Shown in pieces: positions 1 to 10,461 of a stretch of DNA of 64,000 nucleotides. The notes beneath the pieces were generated by a model. That model worked only from the letters and a program-made list of their open reading frames with translations. It did not search any database and had not been told where the DNA came from. Source of the stretch: Azospirillum lipoferum (GTDB lineage: Bacteria > Pseudomonadota > Alphaproteobacteria > Azospirillales > Azospirillaceae). The position numbers and the translations under genes are program-made. The stretch spans positions 1 to 64,000 of the forward strand of contig NZ_JALJXJ010000001.1 of NCBI RefSeq assembly GCF_024170005.1. Reading direction: 5' to 3'. Positions within the stretch are counted from its first letter, which is position 1; each line of letters opens with the position of its first letter.

Positions 1-411
<411 letters not shown>

Positions 412-460
412 TGACCCGTCCGGCAAACGCCGCAAGGTGGATGCCGGAGGGGAAGGGTAG

Positions 461-484
461 GGCGGCGGGAGCGATCCCGCCGCC
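461..484 (+). terminator. GC-rich hairpin after tuf
   Basis: A perfect 10-bp stem, GGCGGCGGGA pairing with TCCCGCCGCC around a GCGA tetraloop, lies 50 bases after the tuf stop. No T-run follows, so it may stabilise the tuf 3' end or act with Rho rather than be a classical intrinsic terminator. Confidence 0.5.
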
Positions 485-617
485 GGTTGATTGAGACGGG
501 TCGTCTTCCCCGCGCAAGCAGGAAGGGCGGCCCGCCCGGTTCTAGCCATCGGGCGTCGGTGTTCGGACCCGTCGGCCTGTCAACCCAGCTTCCTCCGATC
601 CGGGGGGAGATTCGGGA

Positions 618-646
618 TTGACACGCAGGCGCTGAACGCCTAGAGA
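618..646 (+). promoter_or_regulatory. Sigma-70-like promoter before the S10 operon
   Basis: A perfect -35 hexamer TTGACA is followed after 17 bp by TAGAGA, which matches 3 of 6 positions of the -10 consensus. It reads toward rpsJ. The next element on the strand is a terminator-like hairpin, so the transcript either ends there or passes through it into the ribosomal operon. Confidence 0.55.
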
Positions 647-712
647 TTACGCCCTCTGGATTTGGGTTGGTGGTAGGCAGCTTCGGCCTAGACGCAGCCC
701 GAGACGAACGGC

Positions 713-741
713 ACGGCGCGCTTCCCAGCGAGGCGCGCCGT
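713..741 (+). other. 9-bp stem-loop in the rpsJ leader region
   Basis: ACGGCGCGC pairs perfectly with GCGCGCCGT across an 11-nt loop. It lies between the candidate promoter and the terminator-like hairpin and would be the body of a short RNA made from that promoter. Confidence 0.5.
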
Positions 742-751
742 CTGCTGATCG

Positions 752-793
752 AAACATCCCCTCCGCGCGATCCGCGCAGGGGATGTTTCTTTT
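752..793 (+). terminator. Intrinsic-terminator-like hairpin before rpsJ
   Basis: AAACATCCCCT pairs with AGGGGATGTTT (11 bp) with a GCGC/GCGC inner helix, and is followed by TCTTTT. It ends about 160 bases before rpsJ and 105 bases after the candidate promoter, so it could terminate a small RNA or attenuate the S10 operon. Confidence 0.65.
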
Positions 794-949
794 CGTATCG
801 GCCCGTCGCATCGGTCACAGTGTCGCCCGTCGGCCCCGCTTCGGTGGTTCGGCGCGCGGCTTCGTGCTGTCGGCGTGCCCCAAAGCAAGCTCGTGGAGTT
901 CCGGTGACGCGTCCGCGTCATCGCTAGAAGGTGCAAGGGACGTTTGGAC

Positions 950-1258
<309 letters not shown>

Positions 1259-1318
1259 TTTTGGTTGGTAAGGGACCTCTCCGGTAAGCGGATGTCCCTG
1301 GTCAGGAGATAAAGAACA

Positions 1319-2029
1319 ATGCGATCCGGTTTGATCGCGCAGAAGGTCGGCATGACCCGCGTCTTCACGGACGACGGCCAGCATGTTCCGGTCACTGTGC
1401 TGAAAGTCGACAGCTGCCAGGTCGTCGCCGTTCGTACCGAGGACAAGGATGGCTACACCGCCGTCCAGCTCGGCGCGGGCGCCATCAAGGTCAAGAACGT
1501 CAACAAGCCTGAGCGTGGGCATTTCGCCAAGGCGCGTGTGGAACCGAAGCGCAAGCTGGTCGAGTTCCGCGTCGATGCCGATGCCCTGATCGAGGTCGGT
1601 GCCGAGCTGTCGGCCGCCCACTTCGTCGCCGGCCAGTACGTCGACGTCACCGGCACCTCCATCGGCAAGGGCTTTGCCGGTGCGATGAAGCGCTGGAACT
1701 TCGGTGGTCTGCGCGCCACGCACGGCGTGTCGGTGTCGCACCGTTCGCACGGTTCGACGGGTAACCGTCAGGACCCCGGCAAGGTCTTCAAGAACAAGAA
1801 GATGGCCGGTCATCTCGGTGACGAGCGGGTCACGGTCCTGAACCTGCAGGTCGTCGCCGTCGACGAAGCCCGTGGTCTGATCATGCTCAAGGGTGCCGTC
1901 CCCGGCGCCGAGGGCGGTTGGCTGCGCATCCGTGACGCCGTCAAGAAGAAGGCTCCGGAAGGCCTGCCCTTCCCGGCCGGCATCAAGTCTGCTCCGGCGG
2001 CGGAAGCCCCGGCCGAGACGCAGGAGTGA
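1319..2029 (+). CDS. rplC: 50S ribosomal protein L3
   Basis: L3 binds 23S rRNA near the peptidyl transferase centre and starts 50S assembly. The 236-aa product opens [20 protein letters not shown] and has the family core [15 protein letters not shown] with [15 protein letters not shown]. The last 25 or so residues form an Ala/Glu-rich tail ([13 protein letters not shown]), a common alphaproteobacterial extension. An AGGAG ribosome site lies 10-14 bases before the ATG. rplD follows after 5 bp. Confidence 0.97.
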   Translation: MRSGLIAQKVGMTRVFTDDGQHVPVTVLKVDSCQVVAVRTEDKDGYTAVQLGAGAIKVKNVNKPERGHFAKARVEPKRKLVEFRVDADALIEVGAELSAAHFVAGQYVDVTGTSIGKGFAGAMKRWNFGGLRATHGVSVSHRSHGSTGNRQDPGKVFKNKKMAGHLGDERVTVLNLQVVAVDEARGLIMLKGAVPGAEGGWLRIRDAVKKKAPEGLPFPAGIKSAPAAEAPAETQE

Positions 2030-2034
2030 GCGCC

Positions 2035-2655
2035 ATGAAGGCCACGATCAAGAATCTGAACAACGAAGCCGTCGGCGAGATCGAGCTGTCGGATGCCGTG
2101 TTCGGCCTGCCGGCCCGCACCGACCTCCTGGCCCGCATGGTGAACTGGCAGCTGGCCAAGCGCCGCTCCGGCAACCACAAGACCAAGGGCATCAGCGAGA
2201 TCAGCGGCACGACCAAGAAGCCCTATGGGCAGAAGGGCACCGGCCGCGCTCGTCAGGGCTCCATCCGTTCGCCGCAGTTCCGCGGCGGTGCGACCATCTT
2301 CGGGCCGGTGGTGCGTTCGCACGCCCACGACCTGACCAAGAAGGTCCGCAAGCTGGCGCTCAAGACCGCCCTGTCGGCCAAGGCCGCCGAGGGCAAGCTG
2401 ATCGTCCTGGAGGCTGCGGCCGCCGAGACGCACAAGACCAAGGAACTGGCGGCCCGTCTCGCCACCCTCGGCCTGACTTCGGCGCTGATCATCGATGGCT
2501 CGAACCTGGACGAGAACTTCGCCAAGGCTTCGCGCAACATCCCGCTGATCGACGTGCTGCCGGAGCAGGGTGCGAACGTCTACGACATTCTCCGCCGCGA
2601 CACGCTGGTCCTGACCCGCAACGCGGTCGAGCAACTGGAGGCTCGCCTGAAATGA
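2035..2655 (+). CDS. rplD: 50S ribosomal protein L4
   Basis: L4 lines the exit tunnel and in E. coli also represses its own S10 operon. The 206-aa product contains the typical [20 protein letters not shown] loop. I chose the ATG at 2035 over an in-frame GTG at 2026 because the AGGAG overlapping the end of rplC sits 9 bases before this ATG. No E. coli-type S10 leader was recognised upstream of rpsJ, so L4 autoregulation cannot be inferred here. Confidence 0.96.
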   Translation: MKATIKNLNNEAVGEIELSDAVFGLPARTDLLARMVNWQLAKRRSGNHKTKGISEISGTTKKPYGQKGTGRARQGSIRSPQFRGGATIFGPVVRSHAHDLTKKVRKLALKTALSAKAAEGKLIVLEAAAAETHKTKELAARLATLGLTSALIIDGSNLDENFAKASRNIPLIDVLPEQGANVYDILRRDTLVLTRNAVEQLEARLK

Positions 2656-2969
2656 GCAAGCAGTCGAAACCTGCGGTGAGCCAGGAGCGGATGTACGACC
2701 TGATCCTCGCTCCCGTCATCACCGAGAAGTCGACGTTGGTGTCGGAGCACAACCAGGTCACGTTCCGCGTGCCGCTCACGGCCTCCAAGCCGGAGATCAA
2801 GGCCGCCGTTGAAGGTCTCTTCAACGTCAAGGTGACTGCGGTCAACACCCTGGTTTCCAAGGGCAAGACCAAGCGGTTCCGCGGCACCATCGGCCGTCGC
2901 TCGGACTTCAAGAAGGCCGTCGTCACCCTCGCCGAGGGTAACAAGATCGACGTGACCACGGGCATCTGA
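2652..2969 (+). CDS. rplW: 50S ribosomal protein L23
   Basis: L23 sits at the tunnel exit and docks trigger factor and SRP. The 105-aa product carries [20 protein letters not shown] and the C-terminal [20 protein letters not shown]. The start codon overlaps the rplD stop (ATGA), giving translational coupling. It has a 10-residue N-terminal extension ([10 protein letters not shown]) before the conserved core. Confidence 0.96.
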   Translation: MSKQSKPAVSQERMYDLILAPVITEKSTLVSEHNQVTFRVPLTASKPEIKAAVEGLFNVKVTAVNTLVSKGKTKRFRGTIGRRSDFKKAVVTLAEGNKIDVTTGI

Positions 2970-2985
2970 GCGGGAGTGTGATCCG

Positions 2986-3813
2986 ATGGCTCTGAAGCAA
3001 TACCGCCCGATTACTCCCTCGCTCCGCCAGCTGGTCATCGTCGACCGCTCGGAACTGTGGAAGGGCAAGCCGGTCAAGACCCTCACCGAGGGCCTGACCA
3101 AGTCTGGTGGCCGCAACAACACCGGCCGCATCACCGCGCGCCGGATGGGCGGCGGTCACAAGCGCACCTATCGTCTGGTGGACTTCAAGCGTCGCAAGTT
3201 CGACGTTCCGGCCACCGTCGAGCGGCTCGAATATGATCCGAACCGCACGGCCTTCATCGCGCTGATCAAGTACCAGGATGGGACGCTGTCCTACATCCTG
3301 GCGCCGCAGCGCCTGAAGGTCGGCGACACCGTGATCTCCGGCGAGCGCACCGACGTGAAGCCCGGCAACGCGATGCCGCTGAAGAACATCCCCGTCGGTT
3401 CGATCGTGCACAACGTCGAGCTGAAGGCCGGCAAGGGTGGTCAGGTGGCTCGTTCCGCCGGCACTTACCTGCAGCTGGTCGGCCGCGACGGCGGATATGC
3501 CCAGCTGAAGCTGCCGTCCGGCGAGCTGCGCATGGTTCGTGGCGAGTGCATGGCCACCCTCGGTGCCGTGTCCAACCCGGACCAGATGAACACCAACCTT
3601 GGCAAGGCCGGTCGCAACCGCTGGCTGGGCAAGCGTCCGTCGGTCCGTGGCGTCGCCATGAACCCGATCGACCACCCGCATGGTGGTGGTGAGGGTCGCA
3701 CCTCGGGCGGCCGTCATCCGGTCACGCCGTGGGGCAAGCCGACCAAGGGCAAGAAGACTCGTCACAACAAGAAGACGGATGGCCTGATCCTGCGCCGCCG
3801 TCATTCGAAGTAA
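2986..3813 (+). CDS. rplB: 50S ribosomal protein L2
   Basis: L2 is the highly conserved 23S rRNA-binding protein needed for subunit joining and peptidyl transfer. The 275-aa product has family length. It shows [20 protein letters not shown] near residue 45, the [10 protein letters not shown] segment, and the signature [20 protein letters not shown] containing the functionally important His. The C-terminus [10 protein letters not shown] is canonical. Confidence 0.98.
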   Translation: MALKQYRPITPSLRQLVIVDRSELWKGKPVKTLTEGLTKSGGRNNTGRITARRMGGGHKRTYRLVDFKRRKFDVPATVERLEYDPNRTAFIALIKYQDGTLSYILAPQRLKVGDTVISGERTDVKPGNAMPLKNIPVGSIVHNVELKAGKGGQVARSAGTYLQLVGRDGGYAQLKLPSGELRMVRGECMATLGAVSNPDQMNTNLGKAGRNRWLGKRPSVRGVAMNPIDHPHGGGEGRTSGGRHPVTPWGKPTKGKKTRHNKKTDGLILRRRHSK

Positions 3814-3825
3814 GGAGGTCGAACG

Positions 3826-4104
3826 ATGGCACGCTCCGTTTGGAAGGGCCCGTTCGTCGACGGCTATCTGCTGAAGAAGGCGGACAAGAGCCGGGCTTCG
3901 GGCCGCAACGAGATCATCAAGATCTGGTCGCGTCGTTCGACCATCCTGCCGCAGTTCGTCGGTCTGACGTTCGGCGTCTACAACGGCCACAAGTTCCTGC
4001 CGGTTCTGGTTACCGAGCACATGATCGGTCACAAGTTCGGCGAGTTCGCTCCGACGCGGACCTTCTATGGCCACGCGGCGGACAAGAAGGCGAAGAGGAA
4101 GTAA
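3826..4104 (+). CDS. rpsS: 30S ribosomal protein S19
   Basis: S19 forms a complex with S13 in the 30S head near the A and P sites. The 92-aa product has the conserved [20 protein letters not shown] start and [20 protein letters not shown] core. A strong AAGGAGGT ribosome site overlaps the rplB stop. rplV follows after 3 bp. Confidence 0.97.
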   Translation: MARSVWKGPFVDGYLLKKADKSRASGRNEIIKIWSRRSTILPQFVGLTFGVYNGHKFLPVLVTEHMIGHKFGEFAPTRTFYGHAADKKAKRK

Positions 4105-4107
4105 GCC

Positions 4108-4503
4108 ATGGGCAAGTCTGCCAACCCCAGCCGGGTCGCGGAGAACGAGGCTCTGGCCCGCAATCCGATGATCCGCACCAGCCCGCGGAAGCTCAACCTC
4201 GTCGCCCAGCTCATCCGGAACATGGATGCCAGCCGCGCCGTGGCCGAGCTGACCTTCTCCAAGCGCCGCATCGCCGGCGAGGTGAAGAAGGTTCTGCAGG
4301 CCGCGATCGCGAACGCCGAGAACAACCACCAGCTCGACGTCGACCGTCTGTACGTGTCGTCGGCGACGGTCGGTCGCGCTCTGGTGATGAAGCGCTTCCA
4401 CGCCCGTGCCCGCGGTCGCGGCGCCCGGGTCGAGAAGCTGTTCAGCAACCTGACGATCATCGTTCGCGAGCGTGACGCCGCCGTTGCCGAGGGGGCCGAG
4501 TAA
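4108..4503 (+). CDS. rplV: 50S ribosomal protein L22
   Basis: L22 lines the exit tunnel, and its beta hairpin affects macrolide sensitivity. The 131-aa product includes [17 protein letters not shown] and the hairpin region [20 protein letters not shown]. It has a short N-terminal extension ([15 protein letters not shown]) relative to E. coli. Its stop codon shares one base with the rpsC start. Confidence 0.97.
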   Translation: MGKSANPSRVAENEALARNPMIRTSPRKLNLVAQLIRNMDASRAVAELTFSKRRIAGEVKKVLQAAIANAENNHQLDVDRLYVSSATVGRALVMKRFHARARGRGARVEKLFSNLTIIVRERDAAVAEGAE

Positions 4504-5252
4504 TGGGTCAGAAAATCAATCCGATCGGGCTGCGCCTCGGCATCAACCGGACCTGGGACAGCCGTTGGTTCGCCAAGCGCGACTACGCCAACCTGCTGCA
4601 CCAGGACCTGAAGCTGCGCGGCTATCTGCAGGGTCGCCTGCAGCAGGCCGGTTGCTCGCGCGTCGTCATCGAACGTCCGGCCAAGAAGGCCCGCATCACC
4701 ATCCACTCGGCCCGTCCGGGCGTGGTGATCGGCAAGAAGGGCGCGGACATCGAGAAGCTGCGTCTTGAACTGTCGAAGATGACCGGCAGCGAGGTGAGCC
4801 TGAACATCGTCGAGATCCGCAAGCCGGAGATCGACGCTCGCCTCATCGCCGAGAACATCGCCAGCCAGCTCGAGCGCCGTGTGGCGTTTCGTCGCGCCAT
4901 GAAGCGCGCCGTGCAGTCCGCCATGCGTCTGGGCGCTCAGGGCATCCGGATCAACTGCTCGGGCCGTCTCGGTGGTGCGGAAATCGCCCGCATGGAGTGG
5001 TACCGCGAGGGCCGCGTTCCGCTGCACACCCTGCGCGCCGACATCGATTACGGTGTGGGCACCGCCAAGACCACCTATGGCACCTGCGGTGTCAAGGTGT
5101 GGGTGTTCAAGGGCGAGGTCATGGCTCACGACCCGATGGCGCAGGACAAGCGCATGGGTTCCGAGCCGGTGTCGACCGACGGCGAGCCGCGCCGCGAGCG
5201 GCACGATCGCCGCGACCGTCGCGAGCGCTCCGAGCGCTCCGAACGCGAGTAA
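4503..5252 (+). CDS. rpsC: 30S ribosomal protein S3
   Basis: S3 binds at the mRNA entry channel and contributes to helicase activity. The 249-aa product starts [20 protein letters not shown], has a KH domain ([19 protein letters not shown]) and the C-terminal domain with [20 protein letters not shown]. The last 25 or so residues are a low-complexity Arg/Glu/Asp/Ser tail ending ERSERSERE, longer than the E. coli protein (233 aa). Confidence 0.97.
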   Translation: MGQKINPIGLRLGINRTWDSRWFAKRDYANLLHQDLKLRGYLQGRLQQAGCSRVVIERPAKKARITIHSARPGVVIGKKGADIEKLRLELSKMTGSEVSLNIVEIRKPEIDARLIAENIASQLERRVAFRRAMKRAVQSAMRLGAQGIRINCSGRLGGAEIARMEWYREGRVPLHTLRADIDYGVGTAKTTYGTCGVKVWVFKGEVMAHDPMAQDKRMGSEPVSTDGEPRRERHDRRDRRERSERSERE

Positions 5253-5264
5253 AGGGGCCGAGCG

Positions 5265-5696
5265 ATGCTTTCTCCCAAGCGCACGAAATTCCGTAAGGCC
5301 CACAAGGGCCGCATCCACGGCAACGCCAAGGGCGGCACCGCCCTGAATTTCGGCTCCTTCGGCCTCAAGGCCCTGGAGCCGGAGCGCATCACCGCCCGTC
5401 AGATCGAGGCGGCTCGCCGCGCGATCACCCGTGCGATGAAGCGTCAGGGCCGCGTCTGGATCCGCATTTTCCCGGACCTCCCCGTCTCCACCAAGCCCGC
5501 CGAAGTCCGCATGGGTTCCGGTAAGGGTTCGCCGGAGTACTGGGCGGCCCGCGTGAAGCCCGGCCGCATCCTGTTTGAACTGGACGGCGTGCCGGCAGAT
5601 GTGGCAAAAACCGCCTTCGCTCTGGCGGCCGCGAAGCTGCCGATCAAGGTGAAGCTGGTGACCCGCCTGGGCGGTGTCGAGGAGACCGCGGCATGA
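5265..5696 (+). CDS. rplP: 50S ribosomal protein L16
   Basis: L16 organises the A-site tRNA binding region of 23S rRNA. The 143-aa product begins [19 protein letters not shown] and contains [20 protein letters not shown] followed by [19 protein letters not shown], the site of Arg hydroxylation in E. coli. Its 3' end overlaps the rpmC start by 4 bases. Confidence 0.97.
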   Translation: MLSPKRTKFRKAHKGRIHGNAKGGTALNFGSFGLKALEPERITARQIEAARRAITRAMKRQGRVWIRIFPDLPVSTKPAEVRMGSGKGSPEYWAARVKPGRILFELDGVPADVAKTAFALAAAKLPIKVKLVTRLGGVEETAA

Positions 5697-5899
5697 AGGC
5701 CGTAGACATTCGTACGAAGAGCGCGGATGAGCTGAACGATCAGCTCCTCCAGCTCAAGAAGGAGCAGTTCAACCTGCGTTTCCAGAAGGCCTCCGGCCAG
5801 TTGGAGAACACCGCGCGGGTGAACACGGTGCGCCGCGACATCGCCCGCATCAAGACCATCCTCGGCGAGCGTGCCCGCTCCGCCGACGCCGGCAAGTAA
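5693..5899 (+). CDS. rpmC: 50S ribosomal protein L29
   Basis: L29 is a small helical protein next to L23 at the tunnel exit. The 68-aa product shows [20 protein letters not shown] and the [15 protein letters not shown] helix typical of the family. It is translationally coupled to rplP by an ATGA-type overlap. Confidence 0.96.
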   Translation: MKAVDIRTKSADELNDQLLQLKKEQFNLRFQKASGQLENTARVNTVRRDIARIKTILGERARSADAGK

Positions 5900-5911
5900 G
5901 GGGGATCATCC

Positions 5912-6166
5912 ATGCCTCGCCGCGTTCTGCAGGGCACGGTGGTCAGCGACAAGTGCGACAAGACCGTTACGGTTCTTGTCGAGCGCCGCGTCATGCACCC
6001 CGTGTACAAGAAGTTCATTCGTCAGTCGAAGAAGTACGCCGCCCACGATGAGGGCAACCAGTTCAAGGTCGGCGATACTGTTTCGATCATCGAATGCCGC
6101 CCGATCTCGAAGTCCAAGCGTTGGACGGTCGTGACGGAGTCCGCCGCCGACAGCGGCGCCGCGTGA
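5912..6166 (+). CDS. rpsQ: 30S ribosomal protein S17
   Basis: S17 is a primary 16S rRNA-binding protein with an OB fold. The 84-aa product opens [20 protein letters not shown] and includes [20 protein letters not shown] and [20 protein letters not shown], all family signatures. Gaps of 12 bp to rpmC and 19 bp to rplN keep it within the operon. Confidence 0.97.
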   Translation: MPRRVLQGTVVSDKCDKTVTVLVERRVMHPVYKKFIRQSKKYAAHDEGNQFKVGDTVSIIECRPISKSKRWTVVTESAADSGAA

Positions 6167-6185
6167 TAACGAAAGGTCGTAAACA

Positions 6186-6554
6186 ATGATCCAGATGCAA
6201 ACCAACCTGGAAGTCGCCGATAACAGCGGGGCGCGCCGGGTGCAGTGCATCAAGGTGCTTGGCGGGTCCAAGCGGAAGGTCGCGACCGTGGGCGACGTCA
6301 TCGTCGTCTCGGTCAAGGAGGCCATTCCGAAGGGCCGCGTCAAGAAGGGCGACGTGCATCGCGCCGTCATCGTCCGCACCGCGAAGGAACTGCGTCGGGA
6401 GGACGGGTCGGCGATCCGTTTCGACCGCAACGCCGCCGTGCTGATCAACAAGCAGGGCGAGCCGATCGGCACCCGTATCTTCGGGCCGGTCACTCGTGAG
6501 CTTCGCGGCAAGAAGTTCATGAAGATCATCTCGCTGGCGCCGGAGGTGCTGTAA
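6186..6554 (+). CDS. rplN: 50S ribosomal protein L14
   Basis: L14 contacts L19 and forms intersubunit bridges. The 122-aa product is canonical: [20 protein letters not shown] at the start, [20 protein letters not shown] in the middle and [20 protein letters not shown] near the end. By E. coli convention it is the first gene of the spc operon, but no promoter was recognised before it, so S10 and spc genes are probably co-transcribed here. Confidence 0.98.
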   Translation: MIQMQTNLEVADNSGARRVQCIKVLGGSKRKVATVGDVIVVSVKEAIPKGRVKKGDVHRAVIVRTAKELRREDGSAIRFDRNAAVLINKQGEPIGTRIFGPVTRELRGKKFMKIISLAPEVL

Positions 6555-6871
6555 TGGCCGCCAAGATCAAGACCAAGGACAAGGTCGTTGTCCTGACCGG
6601 CCGTGACAAGGGCAAGACCGGCGAGGTGTTGAAGGTTTTCCCCAAGGAGAACCGTGCCGTTGTGCAGGGCGTGAACGTGGTGAAGAAGCACCAGCGTGCC
6701 AGCGCCCGCTCGCAGGGTGGCATCATCGAGATGGAGGCGCCGATCAACGTCTCCAACCTCGCTCACGTCGATCCCAAGGATGGCAAGCCGACCCGCGTCG
6801 GTTTCAAGATCCTTGAGGATGGCCGCAAGGTGCGTGTCGCCAAGCGGTCCGGTGAAGTCATTGACCTGTGA
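6554..6871 (+). CDS. rplX: 50S ribosomal protein L24
   Basis: L24 starts assembly of the 50S subunit. The 105-aa product has a KOW motif ([20 protein letters not shown]) and the family segment [20 protein letters not shown]. Its ATG shares one base with the rplN stop. rplE follows after 10 bp. Confidence 0.97.
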   Translation: MAAKIKTKDKVVVLTGRDKGKTGEVLKVFPKENRAVVQGVNVVKKHQRASARSQGGIIEMEAPINVSNLAHVDPKDGKPTRVGFKILEDGRKVRVAKRSGEVIDL

Positions 6872-6881
6872 GGGCCCGGGC

Positions 6882-7424
6882 ATGACCGCACGTCTGAAAG
6901 AAGTTTACGATTCCAAGATCCGCGCCGCTCTGAAGTCGGAATTCGGCTACAAGAACGACCTGGAAGTTCCGCGGATCGAGAAGATCGTGGTCAACATGGG
7001 TGTCGGCGAGGCTGTCGCCGACTCCAAGAAGATCCAGCTCGCCGTGGCCGAGATGGCTGCCATCACCGGTCAGAAGCCGGTGGTGACCAAGTCGCGCAAG
7101 TCGATCGCCCAGTTCAAGCTGCGCGAAGGCATGGCGATCGGCTGCAAGGTCACGCTCCGTCGCGACCGCATGTACGAGTTCCTGGATCGCCTGGTGACGA
7201 TTGCGTTGCCGCGCGTCCGTGACTTCCGCGGTATCCCGGGTGACAGCTTTGACGGCCGTGGCAACTACGCCATGGGCGTCAAGGAACAGATCATTTTCCC
7301 GGAGATCGATTACGACAAGATCGATCAGATCCGCGGCATGGACATCATCATCGTCACTTCGGCGAAGACCGACCAGGAAGCCAAGGCTCTCCTGAAGGGC
7401 TTCGACATGCCGTTCGTGAGCTGA
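6882..7424 (+). CDS. rplE: 50S ribosomal protein L5
   Basis: L5 binds 5S rRNA and contacts the P-site tRNA. The 180-aa product, started at the ATG 10 bp after rplX, contains [40 protein letters not shown] and [20 protein letters not shown]. The frame stays open far upstream, but that part lies within rplX in another frame and is not protein-like. Confidence 0.97.
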   Translation: MTARLKEVYDSKIRAALKSEFGYKNDLEVPRIEKIVVNMGVGEAVADSKKIQLAVAEMAAITGQKPVVTKSRKSIAQFKLREGMAIGCKVTLRRDRMYEFLDRLVTIALPRVRDFRGIPGDSFDGRGNYAMGVKEQIIFPEIDYDKIDQIRGMDIIIVTSAKTDQEAKALLKGFDMPFVS

Positions 7425-7439
7425 GGCTGGAGCACGACC

Positions 7440-7745
7440 ATGGCTAAGACCAGTGCCATCGAAAAGAACAAGCGTCGCGCCAAGCTGGCCAAGCAGTACG
7501 CGAACAAGCGTGCGCGCCTGAAGGCCATCGCGAACGACAAGGCCCTCCCGCCGGAAGAGCAATTCGCTGCCCGCCTCAAGCTGGCCGAACTGCCGCGCAA
7601 CTCCTCGAAGGTGCGCATCCGGAACCGCTGCGAAATGACCGGGCGTCCGCGCGCGTTCTATCGCAAGTTCAAGCTGTCCCGCGTCACGCTCCGCGAACTG
7701 GCCTCGACCGGCCAGATTCCGGGCATGACGAAGTCGAGCTGGTAA
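7440..7745 (+). CDS. rpsN: 30S ribosomal protein S14 (zinc-independent type)
   Basis: S14 helps fold the 30S head. The 101-aa product contains [20 protein letters not shown] and [20 protein letters not shown]. It has a single Cys instead of paired CxxC motifs, so it is the long C-minus form that needs no zinc, usual in proteobacteria. Confidence 0.97.
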   Translation: MAKTSAIEKNKRRAKLAKQYANKRARLKAIANDKALPPEEQFAARLKLAELPRNSSKVRIRNRCEMTGRPRAFYRKFKLSRVTLRELASTGQIPGMTKSSW

Positions 7746-7758
7746 GGAGGGTCCGAGA

Positions 7759-8157
7759 ATGTCTTTGAGCGATCCGCTCGGCGATATGCTGACCCGCATC
7801 CGCAACGGTCAGCACGCCCGCATGTCCGTTGTGGTTTCCCCGGCGTCCAAGCTGCGCGTCAACGTCCTGGAAGTTCTGAAGCGTGAAGGCTTCATCCGCG
7901 GCTGGTCCGAGGAAGAACTGCGTCCGGGCGTCAAGAACCTGAAGATCGAGCTGAAGTACCACGAAGGCGAGCCTGTCATTAAGCAGATCGCCCGTGTGTC
8001 CAAGCCCGGCCGTCGCGTCTACTCGAAGATCGCCGACCTGCCCCGTGTCTACAACGGGCTGGGTCTGTCGATCCTGTCGACCCCGCGCGGCGTGATGTCG
8101 GACAATGAGGCTCGCTCCGCCAACGTCGGCGGTGAAGTCCTCTGCCGCGTGTTCTAA
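7759..8157 (+). CDS. rpsH: 30S ribosomal protein S8
   Basis: S8 binds the central domain of 16S rRNA and in E. coli represses the spc operon through the rplE region. The 132-aa product shows [20 protein letters not shown] and the C-terminal [21 protein letters not shown] strong AAGGAGGG site overlaps the rpsN stop. Confidence 0.97.
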   Translation: MSLSDPLGDMLTRIRNGQHARMSVVVSPASKLRVNVLEVLKREGFIRGWSEEELRPGVKNLKIELKYHEGEPVIKQIARVSKPGRRVYSKIADLPRVYNGLGLSILSTPRGVMSDNEARSANVGGEVLCRVF

Positions 8158-8170
8158 GGGGGATTGGCAG

Positions 8171-8704
8171 ATGTCGCGCATTGGCAAGCATCCCGTGCCG
8201 GTCCCGGCTGGCGTCGACGTGAAGGTCGACGGTCAGCAGGTCACGGCCAAGGGCAAGCTGGGGCAACTCAGCCTGACCCTGATCGACGACATCACCGCCT
8301 CGCTGGAAGACGGCAAGGTGGTGGTGAAGCCGGCAAACGACAGCAAGCGCGCCCGCGTCATGTGGGCGACCTCGCGCACCCTGATCAACAACATGGTCAC
8401 CGGTGTCAGCCAGGGCTACACGATCAACCTCGAGATCAACGGCGTCGGTTACCGCGCGGCCGTGCAGGGCAAGGAGCTGGTTCTTCAGCTCGGCTTCTCG
8501 CACGACGTGAAGTACCCGATCCCGGAAGGCATCACGATCAAGTGCGACAAGCCGACGGCCATTTCGGTCAGCGGCTACGACAAGCACAAGGTCGGCCAGG
8601 TCGCCGCCGAGATCCGCGGTTGGAAGAAGCCGGAGCCCTATAAGGGCAAGGGCATCAAGTACGAGACCGAAACCATCCTGCGCAAGGAAGGTAAGAAGAA
8701 GTAA
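8171..8704 (+). CDS. rplF: 50S ribosomal protein L6
   Basis: L6 lies near the factor-binding site. The 177-aa product begins [20 protein letters not shown] and ends with [20 protein letters not shown]. In between are two alpha/beta repeats, including [20 protein letters not shown]. The ATG at 8171 is preferred over upstream in-frame codons that lie within rpsH. Confidence 0.97.
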   Translation: MSRIGKHPVPVPAGVDVKVDGQQVTAKGKLGQLSLTLIDDITASLEDGKVVVKPANDSKRARVMWATSRTLINNMVTGVSQGYTINLEINGVGYRAAVQGKELVLQLGFSHDVKYPIPEGITIKCDKPTAISVSGYDKHKVGQVAAEIRGWKKPEPYKGKGIKYETETILRKEGKKK

Positions 8705-8709
8705 CCGCC

Positions 8710-9072
8710 ATGCTGAAGCCAAAGCAACTCCACGAGCGCCGCAAGCAGCGCGTGCGCGCGCAGATTGCCAAGAAGGCCGGCGGGCGCGTTCGCCTCTCGG
8801 TCTTCCGGTCCAATCTGCACATCTACGCCCAGATCATCGACGACGAAAACGGCAAGACGCTCGCGTCCGCCTCGTCGCTCGAGAAGGAACTGCGCGAGCA
8901 GCTCAAGCACGGCGGCAACGTCGATGCTGCCAAGCGCATCGGCGAGCTGATCGCCGAGCGCGCCAAGGCCGCTGGGATCACCGAGGTTGTGTTCGACCGC
9001 GGTGGGTACATTTACCATGGCCGGGTCAAGGCCCTGGCCGACGCCGCCCGTGAGGGCGGGCTGTCGTTCTAA
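8710..9072 (+). CDS. rplR: 50S ribosomal protein L18
   Basis: L18 binds 5S rRNA together with L5. The 120-aa product has [20 protein letters not shown] and the typical C-terminus [20 protein letters not shown] followed by AREGGLSF. It starts 5 bp after rplF, which suggests coupled translation. Confidence 0.97.
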   Translation: MLKPKQLHERRKQRVRAQIAKKAGGRVRLSVFRSNLHIYAQIIDDENGKTLASASSLEKELREQLKHGGNVDAAKRIGELIAERAKAAGITEVVFDRGGYIYHGRVKALADAAREGGLSF

Positions 9073-9084
9073 GGAGGCCCGGAT

Positions 9085-9654
9085 ATGGCACGTGAACGTG
9101 GGGAGCGGGACAACCGCGACCGGCAGCCGCGCGAGCGGGAAGAAAGCGAGCTGATCGAAAAGCTCGTCGGCATCAACCGCGTTGCCAAGGTGGTCAAGGG
9201 TGGTCGTCGCTTCGGCTTCGCTGCTCTGGTCGTCGTTGGCGACGGCAAGGGTCGTGTCGGCGTCGGCTCGGGCAAGGCCCGCGAGGTCCCGGAAGCCATT
9301 CGCAAGGCGACCGATCAGGCCAAGCGCGGCATGATCCGCGTCCCGCTGCGCGAAGGCCGTACGCTGCATCATGACACCAACGGCCATTTCGGTGCCGGCA
9401 AGGTCGTGCTGCGGGCCGCTCCGGCCGGTACCGGCATCATCGCCGGTGGTCCGATGCGCGCGATCTTCGAGGCTCTCGGCGTCGCTGACGTCGTGACCAA
9501 GTCGATCGGCACGTCGAACCCGCACAACATGATCAAGGCGACCTTCGACGCCCTGACCCAGGTCACCAGCCCGCGGTCCGTCGCGGCGCGTCGTGGTCGT
9601 CGTGTGAGCGACATCCTCGGCCGTCGTGAGGCCGGCGCCGGACAGGAGGCCTGA
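9085..9654 (+). CDS. rpsE: 30S ribosomal protein S5
   Basis: S5 affects decoding fidelity and is part of the mRNA entry channel. The 189-aa product has the double-stranded-RNA-binding core [20 protein letters not shown] and the domain-2 segment [20 protein letters not shown]. An N-terminal charged extension of about 20 residues ([17 protein letters not shown]) is rich in Arg, Asp and Glu. A strong AAGGAGG site lies 8 bases before the ATG. Confidence 0.97.
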   Translation: MARERGERDNRDRQPREREESELIEKLVGINRVAKVVKGGRRFGFAALVVVGDGKGRVGVGSGKAREVPEAIRKATDQAKRGMIRVPLREGRTLHHDTNGHFGAGKVVLRAAPAGTGIIAGGPMRAIFEALGVADVVTKSIGTSNPHNMIKATFDALTQVTSPRSVAARRGRRVSDILGRREAGAGQEA

Positions 9655-9656
9655 CC

Positions 9657-9848
9657 ATGGCGGAGAAGAAGACCGTCGTCGTGACCCAGATCGGCAGCCC
9701 GATCGGCCGCAAGCACGACCAGCGCGAAACGCTGGTCGGTCTGGGTCTCAACAAGCTGCACCGGACCCGCGAGCTGGAGGACACTCCGGCCGTGCGGGGC
9801 ATGATCGCCAAGGTCGCGCACCTGGTCCGCGTCGAGAACGAGGGCTGA
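9657..9848 (+). CDS. rpmD: 50S ribosomal protein L30
   Basis: The 63-aa product carries the short L30 fold: [40 protein letters not shown] and a final [14 protein letters not shown]. It starts 2 bp after rpsE, the usual position between rpsE and rplO. Confidence 0.96.
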   Translation: MAEKKTVVVTQIGSPIGRKHDQRETLVGLGLNKLHRTRELEDTPAVRGMIAKVAHLVRVENEG

Positions 9849-9852
9849 GATC

Positions 9853-10338
9853 ATGACCAAGCTTAATGACCTGCGTGACAACGCCGGTGCCCGCAAGGCG
9901 CGCATGCGCGTCGGTCGCGGTATCGGTTCGGGCAAGGGCAAGACCGCTGGCCGCGGCGTGAAGGGTCAGACCTCGCGCACCGGCGTGGCGATCAACGGCT
10001 TCGAAGGCGGGCAGATGCCTCTGCACCGCCGCCTGCCGAAGCGCGGTTTCCGGAACATCTTCGCCAAGGAATACTCGGTGGTTAACCTGGGCATGGTCCA
10101 GAAGGCCATCGACCTGGGCAAGCTGAACGCCGCCGAGACCATCGACGCCGCGGCGCTCAACGCCGCCGGCGTCACCGGCAAGGTGAAGAAGGACGGTGTC
10201 CGTCTGCTGGGCAAGGGCGAGCTGACCGCGAAGGTTTCCTTCACGGTCGCCGGCGCGTCCAAGTCGGCGATCGAAGCCGTCGAGAAGGCGGGTGGCAGCG
10301 TCACGCTGACCGCTCCCGCCGCCGAAGCCGCCGAGTAA
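9853..10338 (+). CDS. rplO: 50S ribosomal protein L15
   Basis: L15 is a late assembly protein of the large subunit. The 161-aa product has [20 protein letters not shown], the Gly-rich [20 protein letters not shown] and [21 protein letters not shown] 123-bp gap, the largest inside the cluster, separates it from secY. The gap holds no clear hairpin terminator. Confidence 0.97.
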   Translation: MTKLNDLRDNAGARKARMRVGRGIGSGKGKTAGRGVKGQTSRTGVAINGFEGGQMPLHRRLPKRGFRNIFAKEYSVVNLGMVQKAIDLGKLNAAETIDAAALNAAGVTGKVKKDGVRLLGKGELTAKVSFTVAGASKSAIEAVEKAGGSVTLTAPAAEAAE

Positions 10339-10461
10339 AGTTCCGCGACAAGCCTGTGCTTGCGCGCGGGCTTTCGGGGCACTACAAAAAGCGAAGTCGC
10401 GAGGGGCGGCCTGCGTCATGCAGTGCCGCCCCGTTCGCGCTTACGGGACAGGGATTGGACC

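Larger units (their letters stand above)
412..949. other. tuf-rpsJ intergenic region (538 bp)
   Basis: No convincing protein gene was seen here. In order the region holds the post-tuf hairpin, a sigma-70-like promoter, a 9-bp stem, an intrinsic-terminator-like hairpin, and a short TGACGCG/CGCGTCA palindrome at 905-920. The last lies just before the rpsJ ribosome site and could be part of an S10 operon leader. Confidence 0.7.

Noticed and set aside
412..949. tRNA or other known structural RNA in the tuf-rpsJ gap
   Set aside because: No T-arm GTTCRANNC motif or cloverleaf was found. The hairpins there are reported as a possible small RNA or leader instead.
5160..5252. Arg/Glu/Ser repeat tail of S3 as possible recent repeat expansion or frameshift
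   Set aside because: Charged C-terminal extensions on S3 occur in many alphaproteobacteria, and the reading frame and following spacing to rplP are normal.
10339..10461. Possible terminator in the rplO-secY gap
   Set aside because: Only a 5-bp CAAGC/GCTTG stem without a U-tract was seen. secY is normally co-transcribed with the spc genes.
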